A stretch of DNA of 64,000 nt from Ipomoea triloba (GCF_003576645.1 NC_044917.1:13467192-13531191), one strand, 5' to 3'; shown: positions 21,301 to 33,439, numbered from the stretch's first letter. Numbers and translations are program-made. Notes: a model not told the origin generated them from the sequence alone.

Positions 21301-24300
21301 TGGCAAATTAGAAATATCAAAAGCAGTGTTAGTGTTGTCATCTCTTAGAGCATTCTTTTGTATACGTTCTTCATTAGCAGTATCACTGCTAGCATCTGTG
21401 GATTTTTCTGCAACATTAGATGTCCTATCAGTTTCACTAACCGCTCTTAGTGATACAGGAGAACACTCAGGTGATCTCCCTGCATCTTCAATTGGAATGG
21501 TTCGAACTTCAGCAGATCCAGACCCTATTGCAAGACTGGCATTTTCAACTCGAATCCCATCGTCATCATTATTATTGCTTTCCAAACTGTCATCAGAAGC
21601 ATAGCCCTGTATAAGACTAAAGGGACTCAGGCCTTCAGCAGGCTGGGCAGGAAACTTTTCAGAACCAATCCCAGGATTAGATTGGCATGAATTTTCATGT
21701 ACAAGAGAAGAATGTTGTACTTCAGCAACATCTTGGAATGGACTCATGGCTGAAAGCTTGAGTCTAGGAGATGATTTATTGCCTATAGAGTGAGAAAGAT
21801 ATGACGATCCACACAGACCTGCAGACACAGAAAGCAGAGATCGAAATCACTCAACATACCATGAGATCTTCAGGCCAGTCAAAATATGTTACAATGTAGA
21901 TAAATCTGAATTCTTCAAATTCCATTGACTAAGAATGCTAGCAACAAAGCCAATAAATAAATATATACAATGATGACCTTGACAAAAATATATTAATATA
22001 ATGAGATAAACATTTAATCCAAGAAACACGGCAGAGCCTAACCAGACATCATGAAGCTAAGAAGGATGTTCACAAGTTCTCCTTGTATCATGATTATAGG
22101 AAAACAACTAAATGTGAAACTACATGCCTAGCTTAAATATTTAGTGTGTAGAACTGTAGACCAAGATTGAAGTTCCTTGTCCACAGACACAACTTCCATC
22201 CATGGTATTTGCTGTAAATCACCAAGCTGTATTTCATGAACCACAGTAGTTTAGGTTTTCAAAAATGTACAAAGATGGGCATCTGGTGTTTTCTATAAGA
22301 GTTTAATAGCTAAAGAAAGCAGTGTGATGATTATTGATCATGATAACTGCTTTCCAAAATAGAAAAGGTATTCCAAACTGGTAAGTGAAGTGAAAGAAAA
22401 TGCAATCCCTAACTATAAAGAATATAAAACAGAAACAGATTTCAAGAATTTTAGTCATTGAAATCAATACTCATAATCTTCTTCCAACGTTATTGAAGTC
22501 AATTGCACCCATCCTCAAATTTGATTCTTTTTTATCTTCCCTTTTAGGTCAACAATTAAATAAAGTACTGATATGGACAACCAGGCTCTCGTCACAGGCA
22601 AAGATGTTTGAATGAAAATAAAGATGGAGAGGAAACGCTGGGATTTTTGTTGAGATCCCAAACTCCCTGTTTTCTCTAAAATTTCTGCTTGTCTGATATT
22701 GATTAAAGGTGTCCTTTATATAGGCTAATACAATGACTCCTAATCCAACTGAGACTAAGCTAACTATCTGAGTTCTAGTCTAACTAAACTATTCTATTAT
22801 GACAAAAAGTAGGAATATAGGATTATCAGATTATGTGAAAAATAGGATTTTGTCAATTGGTCTTCTTTCCAAATTTAGTTTTCCTTGTGCTGGTCTACAT
22901 CTGCTGCAGTACCCCTTCCCCCAGAATGCATCAAGTACCTTTTTCATTCCCATGAATGTGATTCTCAATTTTTTTAAAAATTACATAGAGACCAACTATA
23001 CATGAAGGGTAACGTATTAGAGATCATCAAAGAGGATATACTTTGGCACTTTGGGGAACCAAAAAAAAACAAAAAAAAAAAAAAAAACAAAGGAGACTTG
23101 TAAGACTCAAATGGGGACTCCTGCAATATATATATGTATGTATGTATGTATATATATGTATGTATATGTATGTATGTATATAAATGAAAGTCATGAAATA
23201 AAGTAAAGAAGTACTTCTGCACCTTGTCTTTCTTCCTCCACAACATCTTCCACTAAGCCACATTCAGCTGTACTCAATGCACCTTGAGATTGCTCCTCCA
23301 GATCTAGCTTATTTGTTATTGAAACACACTCCAGATTCAAAGTACCAAACGAGTGAACCTTCTGTTCTTCGTCTGGCTGTGTAATATCATCTGAAGCCCA
23401 ATAGAAAAGCAAAGATGGATTCAGAGTTCTAACCAACAGACTGGAAAGTCAAAACTAACTGTCTAACTCACATTTGATAATCAAATAACATAAAGCTGCC
23501 ATGTAATAAAGGCATCACTTTTATAACTTACAAGGATTGGCTGAAAATTATAACTTAATAATTAATTAAGGCAAGGTCAAGATAGATCTTTATACGAAGG
23601 TAGAAACATTCTAAATGGTCCTCAACACCCTTTCACAATAAAAAGAAAGGGGAGAGAATCTTAGTGTGTGTTTACTAACTAGAGAAATTCACCATTTATT
23701 GGAAAAAAGAAAACAGAAAATGTGCTTGTAATTTTTCCAATTTGAAAACAGAGAATGGAGACAGGAAAACTGGAGAATTGAAATAAACGCAATCATATCT
23801 TCTCCAAAAATAAAGTCAAAACTAGTTTCTAAAACCCCTCTCAGAACCCTTTCAGACATTAATAATTGATACAATGAGGCACAGTTAAAAGAAATGAGAA
23901 GGAATCTTATTAACTCCTCTACAAAGTGTTGGTCCAAATTAGTTTCAAATTGACCATTTTAGCACTACAAATCATATTACTAAGTACAAAATACCCAAGA
24001 GGACTATGGTTGATTCTTCCTCAGTTAAAGGAGAAGGCTGAAAACTAAAACATAAACTGTAGTAGAAAAATCTAACTGTTCTTTCCCAATAAAAATTCCA
24101 CCTTTCAATGAAAAGTAGCCTAACCATGTATATCATTCAAGGAGACTTATTGTGCTGTAATTCATACAGAGAATTTTGAAATGCTGACTAGTAAAACACT
24201 ATGTAATGCAACTAAGCACATATCAAGCCATAACCTAAACTGCTAAGTATGCCATTAATTGATTAGCTCAAGCTATAGAAAATTTTGAATGTAGCGTGTA

Positions 24301-25410
24301 TGAACACAAGCTAATGCACCTACCTTCCATTTCCATATCAGAATTGGTAGGGGAATAGGATACACCAGCATCTACCGAATCAATGGATTGAAGTGAAGAG
24401 TGAATTTCTGGTGCTCTCATTGATGAATTGTTATTTCCTTGAATATCACTACTTTGCTGTGTTTTCCTATCAAGAGGCTTAGGGGAAGAAGCAGGAATAT
24501 CCAAGTTTAGATTCTCGCTTACTGAAGATCCAATAGTGGATCCAGTTCCTCCATCTTCTTTTTGGGTGCATGCATACACACAGACTGATGCCAAGTGATT
24601 ATCCCCTGAGCCAAAGGCAGTTCCATCAATGGTTGAACCCCTTCCTAACTGATTGGCCAAATTACAAGATTCTTCTGTAGGTGATGAAATTGAAGCCATA
24701 GTATTTGGAGCTGGAGGAGTAGGAGGTGGCAAAGATTGGGGAATTGGTTGGACTCCTGCAGGAATAGATGGAGGTGGTGGAGGAAGAGGACCAGTTGATG
24801 ACATAGGAGCTGACAGGGAAAAAATAGAGCCCTGCAAGTGGGATGCTTGTGGTGCTACATGTTGAAGAGTCTGAGTATTACCTGGTACTGGTAGTGACAT
24901 ATGGACTGAACCTCCAAAAGGTGTTTGTGTTTGTGTTTGTGTTTGTGGTGGGGGTGGGGGTGGGGGTAGTGGAAAGACTCTGGGAGCGCCTGGAGACATT
25001 GCAGGCAGAATATGATGAGCAGTTGGTCTCCATTGTGAATTCCATTGTGCAGTTTGATAGGAGGTATGCATTGGAGCACTTTGATGAACTTGAACAGATG
25101 GAGGAGGATTAGGCACAGTGGGCATTAAGCAAGATTGACTGGAACTGATTCCGCCTGTTGGAGCTTGTGAACGAGGGAAATTCTGAGGTACACCAGGATG
25201 AATATGCTGATATATGAGAGGGTTGGAACAAACTACCTGCGCTTCAACTGATTGAGGACAACTCTGCATTATAGGTGGCCTTGAGTGGGCATGCTGGGTA
25301 GGAGGAGGAGGAGGAGGAAGCAAATTAACAGGAACAGCTGAGCACTGGGGAGGTACAGATGTATAACTAACCTGCCCAGCCTGAGGACCATAATTCCCCT
25401 GACCATACAT
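18341..25410 (-). CDS. CCCH zinc-finger, RS-rich nuclear protein (C3H38/C3H55-like)
   Basis: Six coding exons on the minus strand join in frame through GT-AG introns: 25410-24324, 23390-23223, 21818-21086, 20993-18884, 18370-18341. The first carries the ATG at 25410; a non-coding exon lies upstream (see 26492), making six exons in all. The total is 1375 codons plus stop. Residues 1-362 are proline/glutamine-rich (runs of PPPPPP, a QTQTQTQT run). Residues about 630-690 are Arg/Ser-rich (SRSPSPYDRRR, RRRSRSKSP). One CCCH finger, C-x7-C-x5-C-x3-H, spans Cys696-His714 (CFDFKRGKC ... CRYFH). A long low-complexity region follows. The conserved C-terminal block (about 1290-1375) includes FVKELLKPSWRQGNMSKEVF and ends GYVDKYVKV. 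CCCH fingers usually bind RNA and RS segments suggest a role with splicing factors in the nucleus; both are inferred from the families. The 10-codon last exon is supported by phase and by the conserved ending I recall for Arabidopsis C3H38. An in-frame stop follows if its intron is retained. Confidence 0.85.
23123..23181. repeat. (TATG)n microsatellite in a CCCH-gene intron
   Basis: Mixed TATG and TA units, directly downstream (gene sense) of the 23223-23390 exon. A poly-A-rich run lies at 23060-23090. Confidence 0.85.
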
Positions 25411-25587
25411 CTGAATAGCCAAACTTCAATAGGGCCACTACCCGTATGTAATAAAATTCTTGCTTAGCAGAGATATAATCTCCAAGCAAATCGTGAAATC
25501 AAAAACCAGAATGCATCCATCTGAAAAAAGAGGCAGAATGAGAGAGTGTGTTAGTTGTCCATCCAAAGAATACAGAAAGGCAAAATA

Positions 25588-25657
25588 ACAATAATAATAA
25601 TAAATAAAATAATAATAATAATAATAATAATAATGATGATGATGATGATGATGACGA
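25588..25657. repeat. (AAT)n followed by (GAT)n microsatellite in the 5' UTR intron
   Basis: AATAATAAT repeats pass into GATGATGAT and GACGAC, within the intron between the leader exon and the first coding exon of the CCCH gene. Confidence 0.85.
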
Positions 25658-26491
25658 CTATGATGATGAAAAATCCAATTTTACATTTTACATACAAAAC
25701 AAAACAGCAAAAACATAGAATTTAATAGGAAGAAAAGCAAAAAGAAGGAGAAGATAACAACAGGCCTTCAGACCTCCATGTTAAGGAAAAAAATCTCATA
25801 GGTAAACAATGCAGGTACAAACTAAAGCTAGATTAAAAAAAATGAAATGCTATTGATAATCCAATAAATCAAATTATGATTAGCCGTCATGCCATTTCAC
25901 CATACTTCTAGCAACTGATCAACCAAAAGGGCCAGAAGTCCAAGCAACCCCAAACATATAAAAGTTTATAATCAAACAAACACCTCAAGAACTTTCGGAG
26001 TGGGATTCAAAACCTCTACTAACTAGTCAAGCAGTTATTTTATGCTAAGCTTATGTTCCATTACTTCCTTCTGAAAGAACTACTAACTCACATTCTCAAC
26101 AGAAAAACCAATCCTCCAAATTGCAAATAACATAAGTAAAAGTCCCAGAGTTACCAAATGCAATGCCGCAAAGGCATGTTAACGAGTTCACTAACCTCAA
26201 AAAGTTCAAAACTTTACCCAACTAAGCCGCGAAACCGAGAATGTTGACTAAAAACTTAAACATTTAACCTCTGCCGCGTCAAAATCCATTATGAATCGCG
26301 CCAATTTGGCAATTTCTTTTAAAGTATAAAGTAAAATACTTCGAGTAAATAATAATTTTAACTATGTTTACAGAAATTTCAGCTTCCCCGATGTATCAAT
26401 CCGAAAATACGCTCACATATGCGTAAATATCCATGAAAAAAAAATTAAAAAAAAAATAATACAGGGGGGGTGAAGATGAAATACTTACCGA

Positions 26492-26700
26492 ATAGCGAAA
26501 ACAGAGCTCTGGCGGACGATGAGAAGAAAAGAAGTGGACATTTTAGGAGATCTCAATTGAAAGGCATGGAATTTGAGTTTGCAGAAATCGATAATTTTCT
26601 TGTGCAGACGATTTTCTGAGATTCCAGATACGAAGAGAAAAAAGAGAGGAGCAATGGTTAAACCCTAGTATATATTCTTTCACTTGGAGAGTTGGATCTC
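26492..26700 (-). promoter_or_regulatory. 5' UTR exon and promoter-proximal region of the CCCH gene
   Basis: On the minus strand a splice donor G|GTAAGTATT lies at about 26490, preceded by GC-richer leader-like sequence back to about 26700. A good acceptor (CTCTTTTTTCAG) at 25521 joins it to the exon that contains the ATG at 25410. An upstream ATG at 25520 opens a 19-codon frame that stops before the main start, so a small uORF may exist. The transcription start itself cannot be seen. Confidence 0.5.
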
Positions 26701-26882
26701 TGTGATATTATTCTGGTTCTGATTTCTACACTAACGTTGAGGAGAGAGAATGGCTGAAGGGGTTACCTTTTTACCGTCGTAACTCCGTCCCTTTCCAGGA
26801 ATCCTTGTCCCGTTTTACTATGGAGTACTGTTTGTTCTCATCAATTGTGTCGTGTGTTCAATCAATTTTTGCAGATTTTTAG

Positions 26883-27193
26883 AGCATCCTGATTAGTGGA
26901 GATATTATTTCTGAGAGTATTTGTAAGGACAATTAGGAAAGAGAAAATGGGAGGAAAGAAAAAAATAAATAAATATAATTTTCAAAAGAAATATTAAAAA
27001 ACAGCTCCTGTCGCCTGAGCGTGCAGTGCACGTGCTCAAGTGAGGATTTTAAATTGAATTGTCAGGGTTTATTGTGTTATTCTCCCCATCTTTGCATATG
27101 ACTCCTCCCACCTCTCCCCTCTCGTCTCTCATGCCATGTTGGCTTCCATCTAACAATAATCCCATAAAAAATCATTGGTGTCCATGCTCTAAT
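26883..27193. mobile_element. hAT-style MITE (TTAGAGCAT ends) with GC-rich core palindrome
   Basis: The left end TTAGAGCATCCTGATTAGTG and the right end GGTGTCCATGCTCTAA are an inverted pair. The middle has CCTGAGCGTGCAGTGCACGT, a GC-rich self-complementary word. The same plan is seen at 52810-53175 and 61745-62005. It lies just upstream of the CCCH gene. Confidence 0.5.
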
Positions 27194-27261
27194 ACTGAGT
27201 AGATTTTTATGAATTTTTCTAACTCTAAAAAATCTTACTCCGTATATCACAAACATTTACT

Positions 27262-27490
27262 GCGGGTTTGGTACACTGTAATTTCGTTGTAATTGAAATA
27301 AAATTCAATGAAAACTTCAATTACATTATTTGATTGGATGGAATTGTAATTCCCTGGAATTACAATTCAAGATTGTTAGGACTCTTATTGTATTCTAGTT
27401 CTAGTCTCTCTCTGTAACTCTATACTTCGTATATATTCCATATTTGTAATCCTGGACAGTTGAATCATTCAATAATACAATCTTAATATG
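27262..27490. mobile_element. Tourist-like fragment followed by a partial LTR
   Basis: 27262-27375 (GGTTTGGTACACTGTAATTT ... GGAATTGTAATTCCCTGGAA) matches the style of the MITE at 53289-53796. 27377-27490 starts TGTTAGGACTCTTATTG and ends with ATTCAATAATACAATCTTA, like the end of a Ty1/copia-type LTR. Both calls rest on style only. Confidence 0.35.
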
Positions 27491-28039
27491 GTGTCAATTG
27501 CTATATTTTCTACCATGTTTTCAGACTATTCATTTAAAACTTCAGATTTCCTTCGCGAGAAAGGTTTAACCTACTCACAATGAATAGACTTGTAAGTTAT
27601 CCGGATAATTTCATTAAGAAAAAATACTATTTTTTTAAAAGAGAAAAAATACTTGATGTACTCCCAATTTTTACTCCTACTTGTGTTCAAATTTGATTGG
27701 AGGAAGAAAAAAAATGGATAAACATCATGGCCCCCTACTAAATTGAGCCATCAAAGCATGCCAAATCATATGGAGTATAAAATGGGAATACAAATTGAGA
27801 GTACATGCATAATTACTGATTGTTTAACACACGCGATTTCAAATCTTACGGTGCATTAATTGTTGTATTTAATGACTTGTAACAAAAACAAAAAAAAAAA
27901 GTTTAAATTGGCAAACCCTTGTCGTTTGGTTCAGGTAATCTAAGTCTAGTAATGTTATATTAACTTGTTTGGTTCAAGTTATGACTTATGAGATTATAAT
28001 AATAACTAAAACCCAAAGTGAGATACATCTACACCTTTG

Positions 28040-28218
28040 AAGATATTTCTTCTGGTACTTTATTGTAGGCTAATCCTGATGGAGTTGTGTCCAGAATGAA
28101 TTCATTTATGGGATCGTCAGTTCTTCTTAGATTTTCCACTAGCCTTGCTCGTGCCACTAGAACGAAGTCGTTGTCCTCAACAGGCCATTTACAAGAGATT
28201 TCAATGTATCAAAAAAAA
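28040..28218 (-). pseudogene. Unrecognised coding-like fragment
   Basis: The minus strand is open for about 59 codons with balanced composition (SCKWPVEDNDFVLVARARL, then TTPSGLAYNKVPEEIS) and ends in TAG at about 28038. The amino-acid mix looks like real protein, unlike the AT-rich surroundings. There is no start codon and a poly-A/T tract lies just upstream. It may be an orphan exon or a captured fragment; I do not recognise the family. Confidence 0.35.
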
Positions 28219-28330
28219 AAATTGACCATTTTCTCAGGGACAAAAAGTTAATTCATATTTCGACAATGCACAATTTCCTTTAGAATCGCGTACATTTATC
28301 CTAAATGCACGCACCTGCAATTCTAAATTG

Positions 28331-28537
28331 GCGTACCTAAAGGCCTGGCAGTTGTAATCCAAACGGATTCAAACGACTCAACCCGGCAAGAGCACATCGA
28401 TATGAAGAAAAGGCCAACCCCGAAAGAAACGAAAAAGTTAAGGCAAAGGGTAAAACCTGGTAAATTGCCTGGCTGCATATACATAAAGAAATGTCTGTGT
28501 GTCCCTTCTCCTTCCGAATACCTTGTTCCGGAATAAA
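28331..28537 (+). pseudogene. Possible coding fragment, unrecognised
   Basis: About 68 codons are open on the plus strand (VPKGLAVVIQTDSNDS, then KLRQRVKPGKLPG, ending SPSEYLVPE and a stop) between a TAA and a TAA. There is no good start codon and no match that I recognise. The frame could be chance. Confidence 0.25.
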
Positions 28538-28634
28538 TCATTTAAATGGGAGTACCAACTGGCGTGTAGTGACTTTCCAAAATGATAGGTGATCAAATTG
28601 ACCTTCAATGGAGGCGGTATTCAGTCTTTGTGTT

Positions 28635-29724
28635 CACGACCGGCCCTGAGCATGTTTGCCCAGGGCCATTGCACAAGGCCCCCAATTTTTGGGGGCCCCA
28701 TAATAATATATCTTACCTATATATACTATACAGTAGGCAGCAACCTGCTGTATAGTATATATATACATATAATTAATTTTTTTTTTCAATATTTGGGGGC
28801 TAATTAAAAAAATTGTATATATATTATGAGATTATAAGTTTAGAGCAATATTATAATAACCACGCCACCACGGTAGAACAAAGCATTAGCATAATCTTCT
28901 ATTAGTCTGATATTCTGATAATTCAATCCCTAATCTCTATTTTCCCTAATCTATTTTCCTGTTTCTTAATTTCTATTTTCCTAATATCTTTTCCCATTCC
29001 CTAATCTGTAGGCTAATAAGTTATAATCAATAGTTCATTACCCTCGTTCAGTCATTTCCCTCAAGTTCTTGATAAAATATTTGGTAATTATTAATTAAAA
29101 CTTATTAACTTAATTGTACATATTATTTGATTTATTTCAAATTATTATTTATTGACATGACTATGTCTTAATAATTTTAAATATAATATATTCAAGAGTT
29201 TGTTTCTTGATAAATTATTTATTTATAGGGATTTTAAACAAATTTTTTTCTTAGAATTTTGCAATTATGTTTTCTAGAAAATATTCATCTAGGTCTAAGA
29301 AACGTAAAAATAAAATAAGAATTGAGCACGCAACTAACTCAATCTCAGAAGGGAGCTCCTGAGAAATTCATTACAAAAGAATATCAAATAGAAGAGCAAA
29401 AGGATGATGTCAATGAAAATTTGTTAGATGCTAATCTTCATAAAGAAGATCAAGGTGATTGTGAAACTGTAAAAAAAAAAATTTAAATTAAATGATAGTG
29501 TGCACAACAATGATAAGTATCACTATGACGATAAAAATAATAAAAATGTTGAGATTGTTTAGATGATGATGGTCACAATGATAAACCAAATTATTCATTT
29601 TTATTTGACATATATGATCAAAGCAATCGGGATGCCATTGATTCTAGATTAATAGATATTATTGTGAAAATGGGCCCAAATTCATATGTCGCATAGGACC
29701 TCTATTTTTATTGGAACGGTCCTG
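28635..29724 (+). mobile_element. hAT element, internally deleted, with 8-bp target duplication
   Basis: The 12-bp ends CACGACCGGCCC (28635) and GGAACGGTCCTG (29724) are imperfect inverted repeats. The flanks TTTGTGTT (28627-28634) and TTTGTGCT (29725-29732) are an 8-bp duplication with one mismatch, the length typical of hAT transposons. Subterminal GCCCAGGGCC and GGGGGCCCC words follow the left end. From 29271 a broken frame starts MFSRKYSSRSKKRKNKIR, and a later piece contains FDIYDQSNRDAIDSR. From memory these resemble the N-terminus of plant TTF-type/ZMYM1-like hAT transposases. The hAT dimerisation part is missing and several stops are present. Confidence 0.7.
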
Positions 29725-29849
29725 TTTGTGCTTCAAGTCCTTCAACAGGTTCAGAAATTATAGATGAACATATGCTACAATGTAATGGAGTTAGTAGTAT
29801 TTAAAAAAAAAATTAGTGTGTAGACATAGAAAATTTGAACCTGATAACT

Positions 29850-30950
29850 GATACATATGATTTTATACTATTATTTGCCCCATAATTTAGTTAGTTTTGT
29901 TGCTTATTTCCTTTACCTTGACGAATTTGAGACTCGTTTGTGTGTTACATTTGATTAATCTTAGTTTATTTACGAACGAGGAGCAAAGGAAGGATTTTCA
30001 GTCATCTTGGGCGAGTTTTTGAAGCATAAGAATCTACCCAAGGTCAGAAAGGAGTAACGGAGCACGAAAGGAGTCAAAAGGCAAACCAAGAGGACACCTC
30101 ACGGCCGTGAGGGCGGCCGTGAGCCCCATCACGGACAGCAGCCGGTCACTGCACCTCACGACCCCGATCCCGGCCGTGAGGGTGCCCATGACCCTGCTGC
30201 TGTCCAGTATTTAATATCGCGTTTTGCTGTCTTTTTGGGCATTCGGAGCCCTAGTTTAGTTCAGTACAATTTTCCTTCTCTTTAGAGTTTTCCGTAGCAT
30301 AGATTAGCACTGTTTTAATACTTGAATACGTTTGCAAGCTTGGAATCGAGGTTTTGGATTGGAATTACTCTTCGAGTTATTTTAAATTACTCTTTTTGGA
30401 GCTTATTTCTGTCATCTTTGTTCTAGTGTGGGGGTGATTGGTTGAATTGAAGGAAAGAAAGTTGGTTGGTCGAAAAGAAAAAAAAAAGATTGAAAGAAAA
30501 GAAAAGAAAACTTTGTTTGAAAAGGAAGTTTGAAAGTGAAGAAAATGTCTGTGAAAAGAAAGAAAAAGAAAAGGATGAATAAAAGTGCAAGTCATGTTGC
30601 TAGAATAATTGTGTCCAACCGCCACTAGTTTAGAATACTCTTATGTTTTAAATTATGTTTTGCTCCATTGTTCATATTTGCAGTATTTCCTCTAGATGTA
30701 GTTGTGAATAGGTGTGAAATTCTATCTCCTTTGTTTATTTTTTCATACCCCTTCTTTGTTTAGCCACTCACCTTTAGCCCCATTACAAGCCAAATAAAGA
30801 CATATTTTATCTTAGCATGCAATTTTAGAGTTGATCTATGGGAGTATGAATGGCAAGTCTATGGGATCTCATCTTAAGTCAAGTCTTGCATAATCTCAAT
30901 TGAGTATATGAATGGTTTATATTATTGATTTTAGTATTTCTTATTATTTT
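29850..30950. mobile_element. Ty3/gypsy-like LTR and leader remnant
   Basis: TGATACATATGATTTTATAC at about 29850 looks like an LTR start. At 30090-30215 there is a GC-rich island with repeated GGCCGTGAG palindromic words, of a kind seen in plant gypsy LTRs. A purine-rich leader (30420-30600) and a block with TTAGCCACTCACCTTTAGCC follow. No gag or pol frame survives. The assignment rests on general resemblance. Confidence 0.4.
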
Positions 30951-30959
30951 TCATATTTT

Positions 30960-31764
30960 ACCCTCTATTATATCAATTACTTTTCCTAAATACACTCGCA
31001 TTTGTTAGTGTAAACTTTAGTAAAGAAATATTCTATAACTATTTATTATTCTTAACTTACTCATTGATTTTCATAAGAAAGGTCTTAGCTTCGAATCTCA
31101 TCACAATCAAAATTAACATAATTGTTAAACATATACGATGAGTATGTTAAATTGTGTTAAAAAAATACAATATAACAACCAATGTGATTGCTTATTCTCT
31201 GGCTAGAGCTTCTTGCTCGTATACTAGTCGGGAGGTGTGAGACGCAGATACCCCTCATTGTATCTGTGATTTGATTTCGCAATAGCAGTTCGCTTTGATG
31301 GTTGTTTAAAAAAAATACAATATAAAATTTAACATGAATTTTGGTTAATTAATTAGAATCACGCATTGAGAAATGATGAAATGGTACACCTAATTTACAA
31401 TATATATTCAATACAGATGAAAAACTATGCATATTATCATTGTCGTTTTTGGGAATGAGGATTTGATTTTGTTTTTGAATGTGCACTACGCCAAGACACT
31501 AAAGTTAGAGTGAAACACACTAGGAGATTAGCTCGTACATGAAATATGAATTGCAAAATTTATAAATTTACACATTCTATCTCTCCAGGGAGCTCTTGGC
31601 GTTGGGGATTCAACATTTTTAGGAGTAGAGATATTGTTTCATCTCCATTTACCTTTTTTTTTTTTTTTTTTGAATACCTCCATTTACCTATTTTAGTCAT
31701 CCACAAATTTGTTAAGTTTTTTATTTTTGTATCAAATTTGTTAATTTTTTTTATTTTTGCACTA
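30960..31764. other. AT-rich intergenic stretch with no supported gene
   Basis: A short segment at about 31200-31310 (GCTTCTTGCTCGTATACTAG) has more balanced composition, but no open frame or recognisable RNA structure that I can support. Confidence 0.4.
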
Positions 31765-31915
31765 TAAACTCTATTAGAATGTAGTATTTGTTCAATATAC
31801 TTTCTGCATCTGTTGTAGCCCAAAGAGTCAAAATACCCCACCACCGGGGATTCGATCCTGTGACCTTCACTCAAGAAGAGCCACAGAGATTTCAATTGAG
31901 CACAAAGTGTTTGGC
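31765..31915 (-). mobile_element. Diverged tRNA-derived SINE, minus strand
   Basis: Read on the minus strand: TTTGTGCTCAATTGAAATCT, the B-box-like GGATCGAATCC, CTCTTTGGGCTACAACAG, the conserved ATACTACATTCTAATAGAG, then an A/T-rich tail. It is the same general plan as the other SINEs with a different head, so a separate subfamily. Confidence 0.5.
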
Positions 31916-32184
31916 AATATATTAAAATGAATTCGACAAGGAAAATACTTGGTGTACTCCTATTTCATACTCCCAATTTTTACTCCTCTCACAAGTTCTT
32001 GATGTAGACATTTTTCTGGACGCACATAATGAAAATAACAAATTCTTGTTTACCGCATCAGAGAGTAGAATTAATGGAGTAGAATTTGAAAGTATACATA
32101 ATAAAAATCATTTGACAATTGAGGACCAAAGTAGTAAAATCACAAATCACAATAGTCTAAAGGCCATTTCATTTCAATAAATTA

Positions 32185-32544
32185 CAAAAAAATTTCACTT
32201 TTGGTCCTAAGACTATTCGACCATTTCTAAATTTAGTCTCCGACTAATACTTTTTCACAATTCGTCCCACAACTTTTAAAACATTATACCACATTTGGTC
32301 TTACAACTTTTAAAACCTTACCACATTTAGCCACTAAGCCTAATTTATTATCACTAATGACAAAATTTGTATCTCTATGCTAGTGAACATGAATGCATAA
32401 TAGTCAAATTACTTATCTTGGAAGACAAAGTTGCCATGTTTATCTTCTTTTTTTTTTTTTTTAACTATGTAACCGAAAATCAGGCTATAGAACCAAATGT
32501 GGCAAGATTTTAAAAGTAGTGAGATCAAATGCAAAAAAAAAAAA

Positions 32545-32545
<1 letters not shown>
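32185..32545. mobile_element. Degraded TIR element (CACATTTGGTC words)
   Basis: TTATACCACATTTGGTCTTA on the left and AACCAAATGTGGCAAGATTT on the right are inverse. Inner words TTTTAAAACCTTACCACATT and ATTTTAAAAGTAGTGAGATC support a partial inverted repeat. An (ATA)n run at about 32546-32582 follows. Confidence 0.4.
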
Positions 32546-32581
<36 letters not shown>

Positions 32582-32747
32582 GTCAAAAATTAAATTCTAA
32601 TGTGAAAATATCTAATAGGCATGGGACCAAGTGGAAAAACAATCAATTAAATTCATATAATGATCAAAATTAAAGATGTGAGTTTTTTTTTTTTTGAAAC
32701 CAAGATGTGAGTTGTTCATCCATAGATTTGAGTAAGAAACCTTAACA

Positions 32748-33196
32748 GCCCGTTTGGTTAGCTAGAAAATATTTGAAGGAAATGGAATTCAAATTCCATG
32801 GAAAACAAATTACCAATAAAATAGATTCCATTGTTTGGTTGGTGGAAAATAAATTACTGAGAATATGAATTCCATTGTTTGGTTGAATTTGGAATGGCAA
32901 GTAATTATGAATATAAAGACTAATATGCCCTTAACAATTAATAGTGATAATATATTACTGTATATTATTATTGATGAGGGTAAAATAGTCTACTTGCTCA
33001 ATCTTTCTTCCCAAAGCCCATGGAAAACAAAACACCACCTTCTAACTAAGACTTTGTTTTCCTTCACTTTTGCGAACTCAAGTTCCAATGGAAAACATTT
33101 TCCATGCAACCAAACAACGGAAAAACACATTTTCCTCCACTTCATGGAAAATCTTTTCCATGGAAAAGATTTTCCATCCAACCAAACACCCCCTAA
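32748..33196. mobile_element. Tourist-like MITE, copy B
   Basis: The left end CAGCCCGTTTGGTTAGCTAG and the right end TTTTCCATCCAACCAAACAC are inverted; TAA-type flanks occur on both sides (CTTAA and CTAA). The interior matches the copy at 963-1386 (GAAAATATTTGAAGGAAATG, TTCCATTGTTTGGTTGGTGG). Confidence 0.7.
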
Positions 33197-33241
33197 GTTT
33201 TAAGCATGTGAGCATAAATATAATATGTGCAGTCCAACTAT

Positions 33242-33430
33242 CAGCTTAGGCTTTTAGTTGAGATGGAGCACATGCTTTAATTTGGTATCAGAGCCATGCA
33301 AAAGATCATGGGTTCGAATCTCCGCGTCACCCACAAACAGAGACTTCCATGTGTTGCGCTCGGAAATCCATCGCACACGTTGAGGGGGCAGCTTAGGCTT
33401 TTAGTTGAGATGGAGCACATGCTTTAATTT
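33242..33430 (+). mobile_element. TRIM-like miniature LTR element
   Basis: A 42-bp direct repeat beginning CAGCTTAGGCTTTTAGTTGA lies at 33242-33283 and 33389-33430. Directly after the first copy is TGGTATCAGAGC (33283-33294), the standard primer-binding word complementary to initiator tRNA-Met. Directly before the second is a polypurine tract TTGAGGGGG. LTR, PBS, about 100-bp interior, PPT and LTR is the layout of TRIM/SMART elements. Alternatively these are LTR ends of the adjacent copia element after deletion, because a copia integrase/RT region follows immediately. Confidence 0.5.
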
Positions 33431-33439
33431 TGCAGTTCC

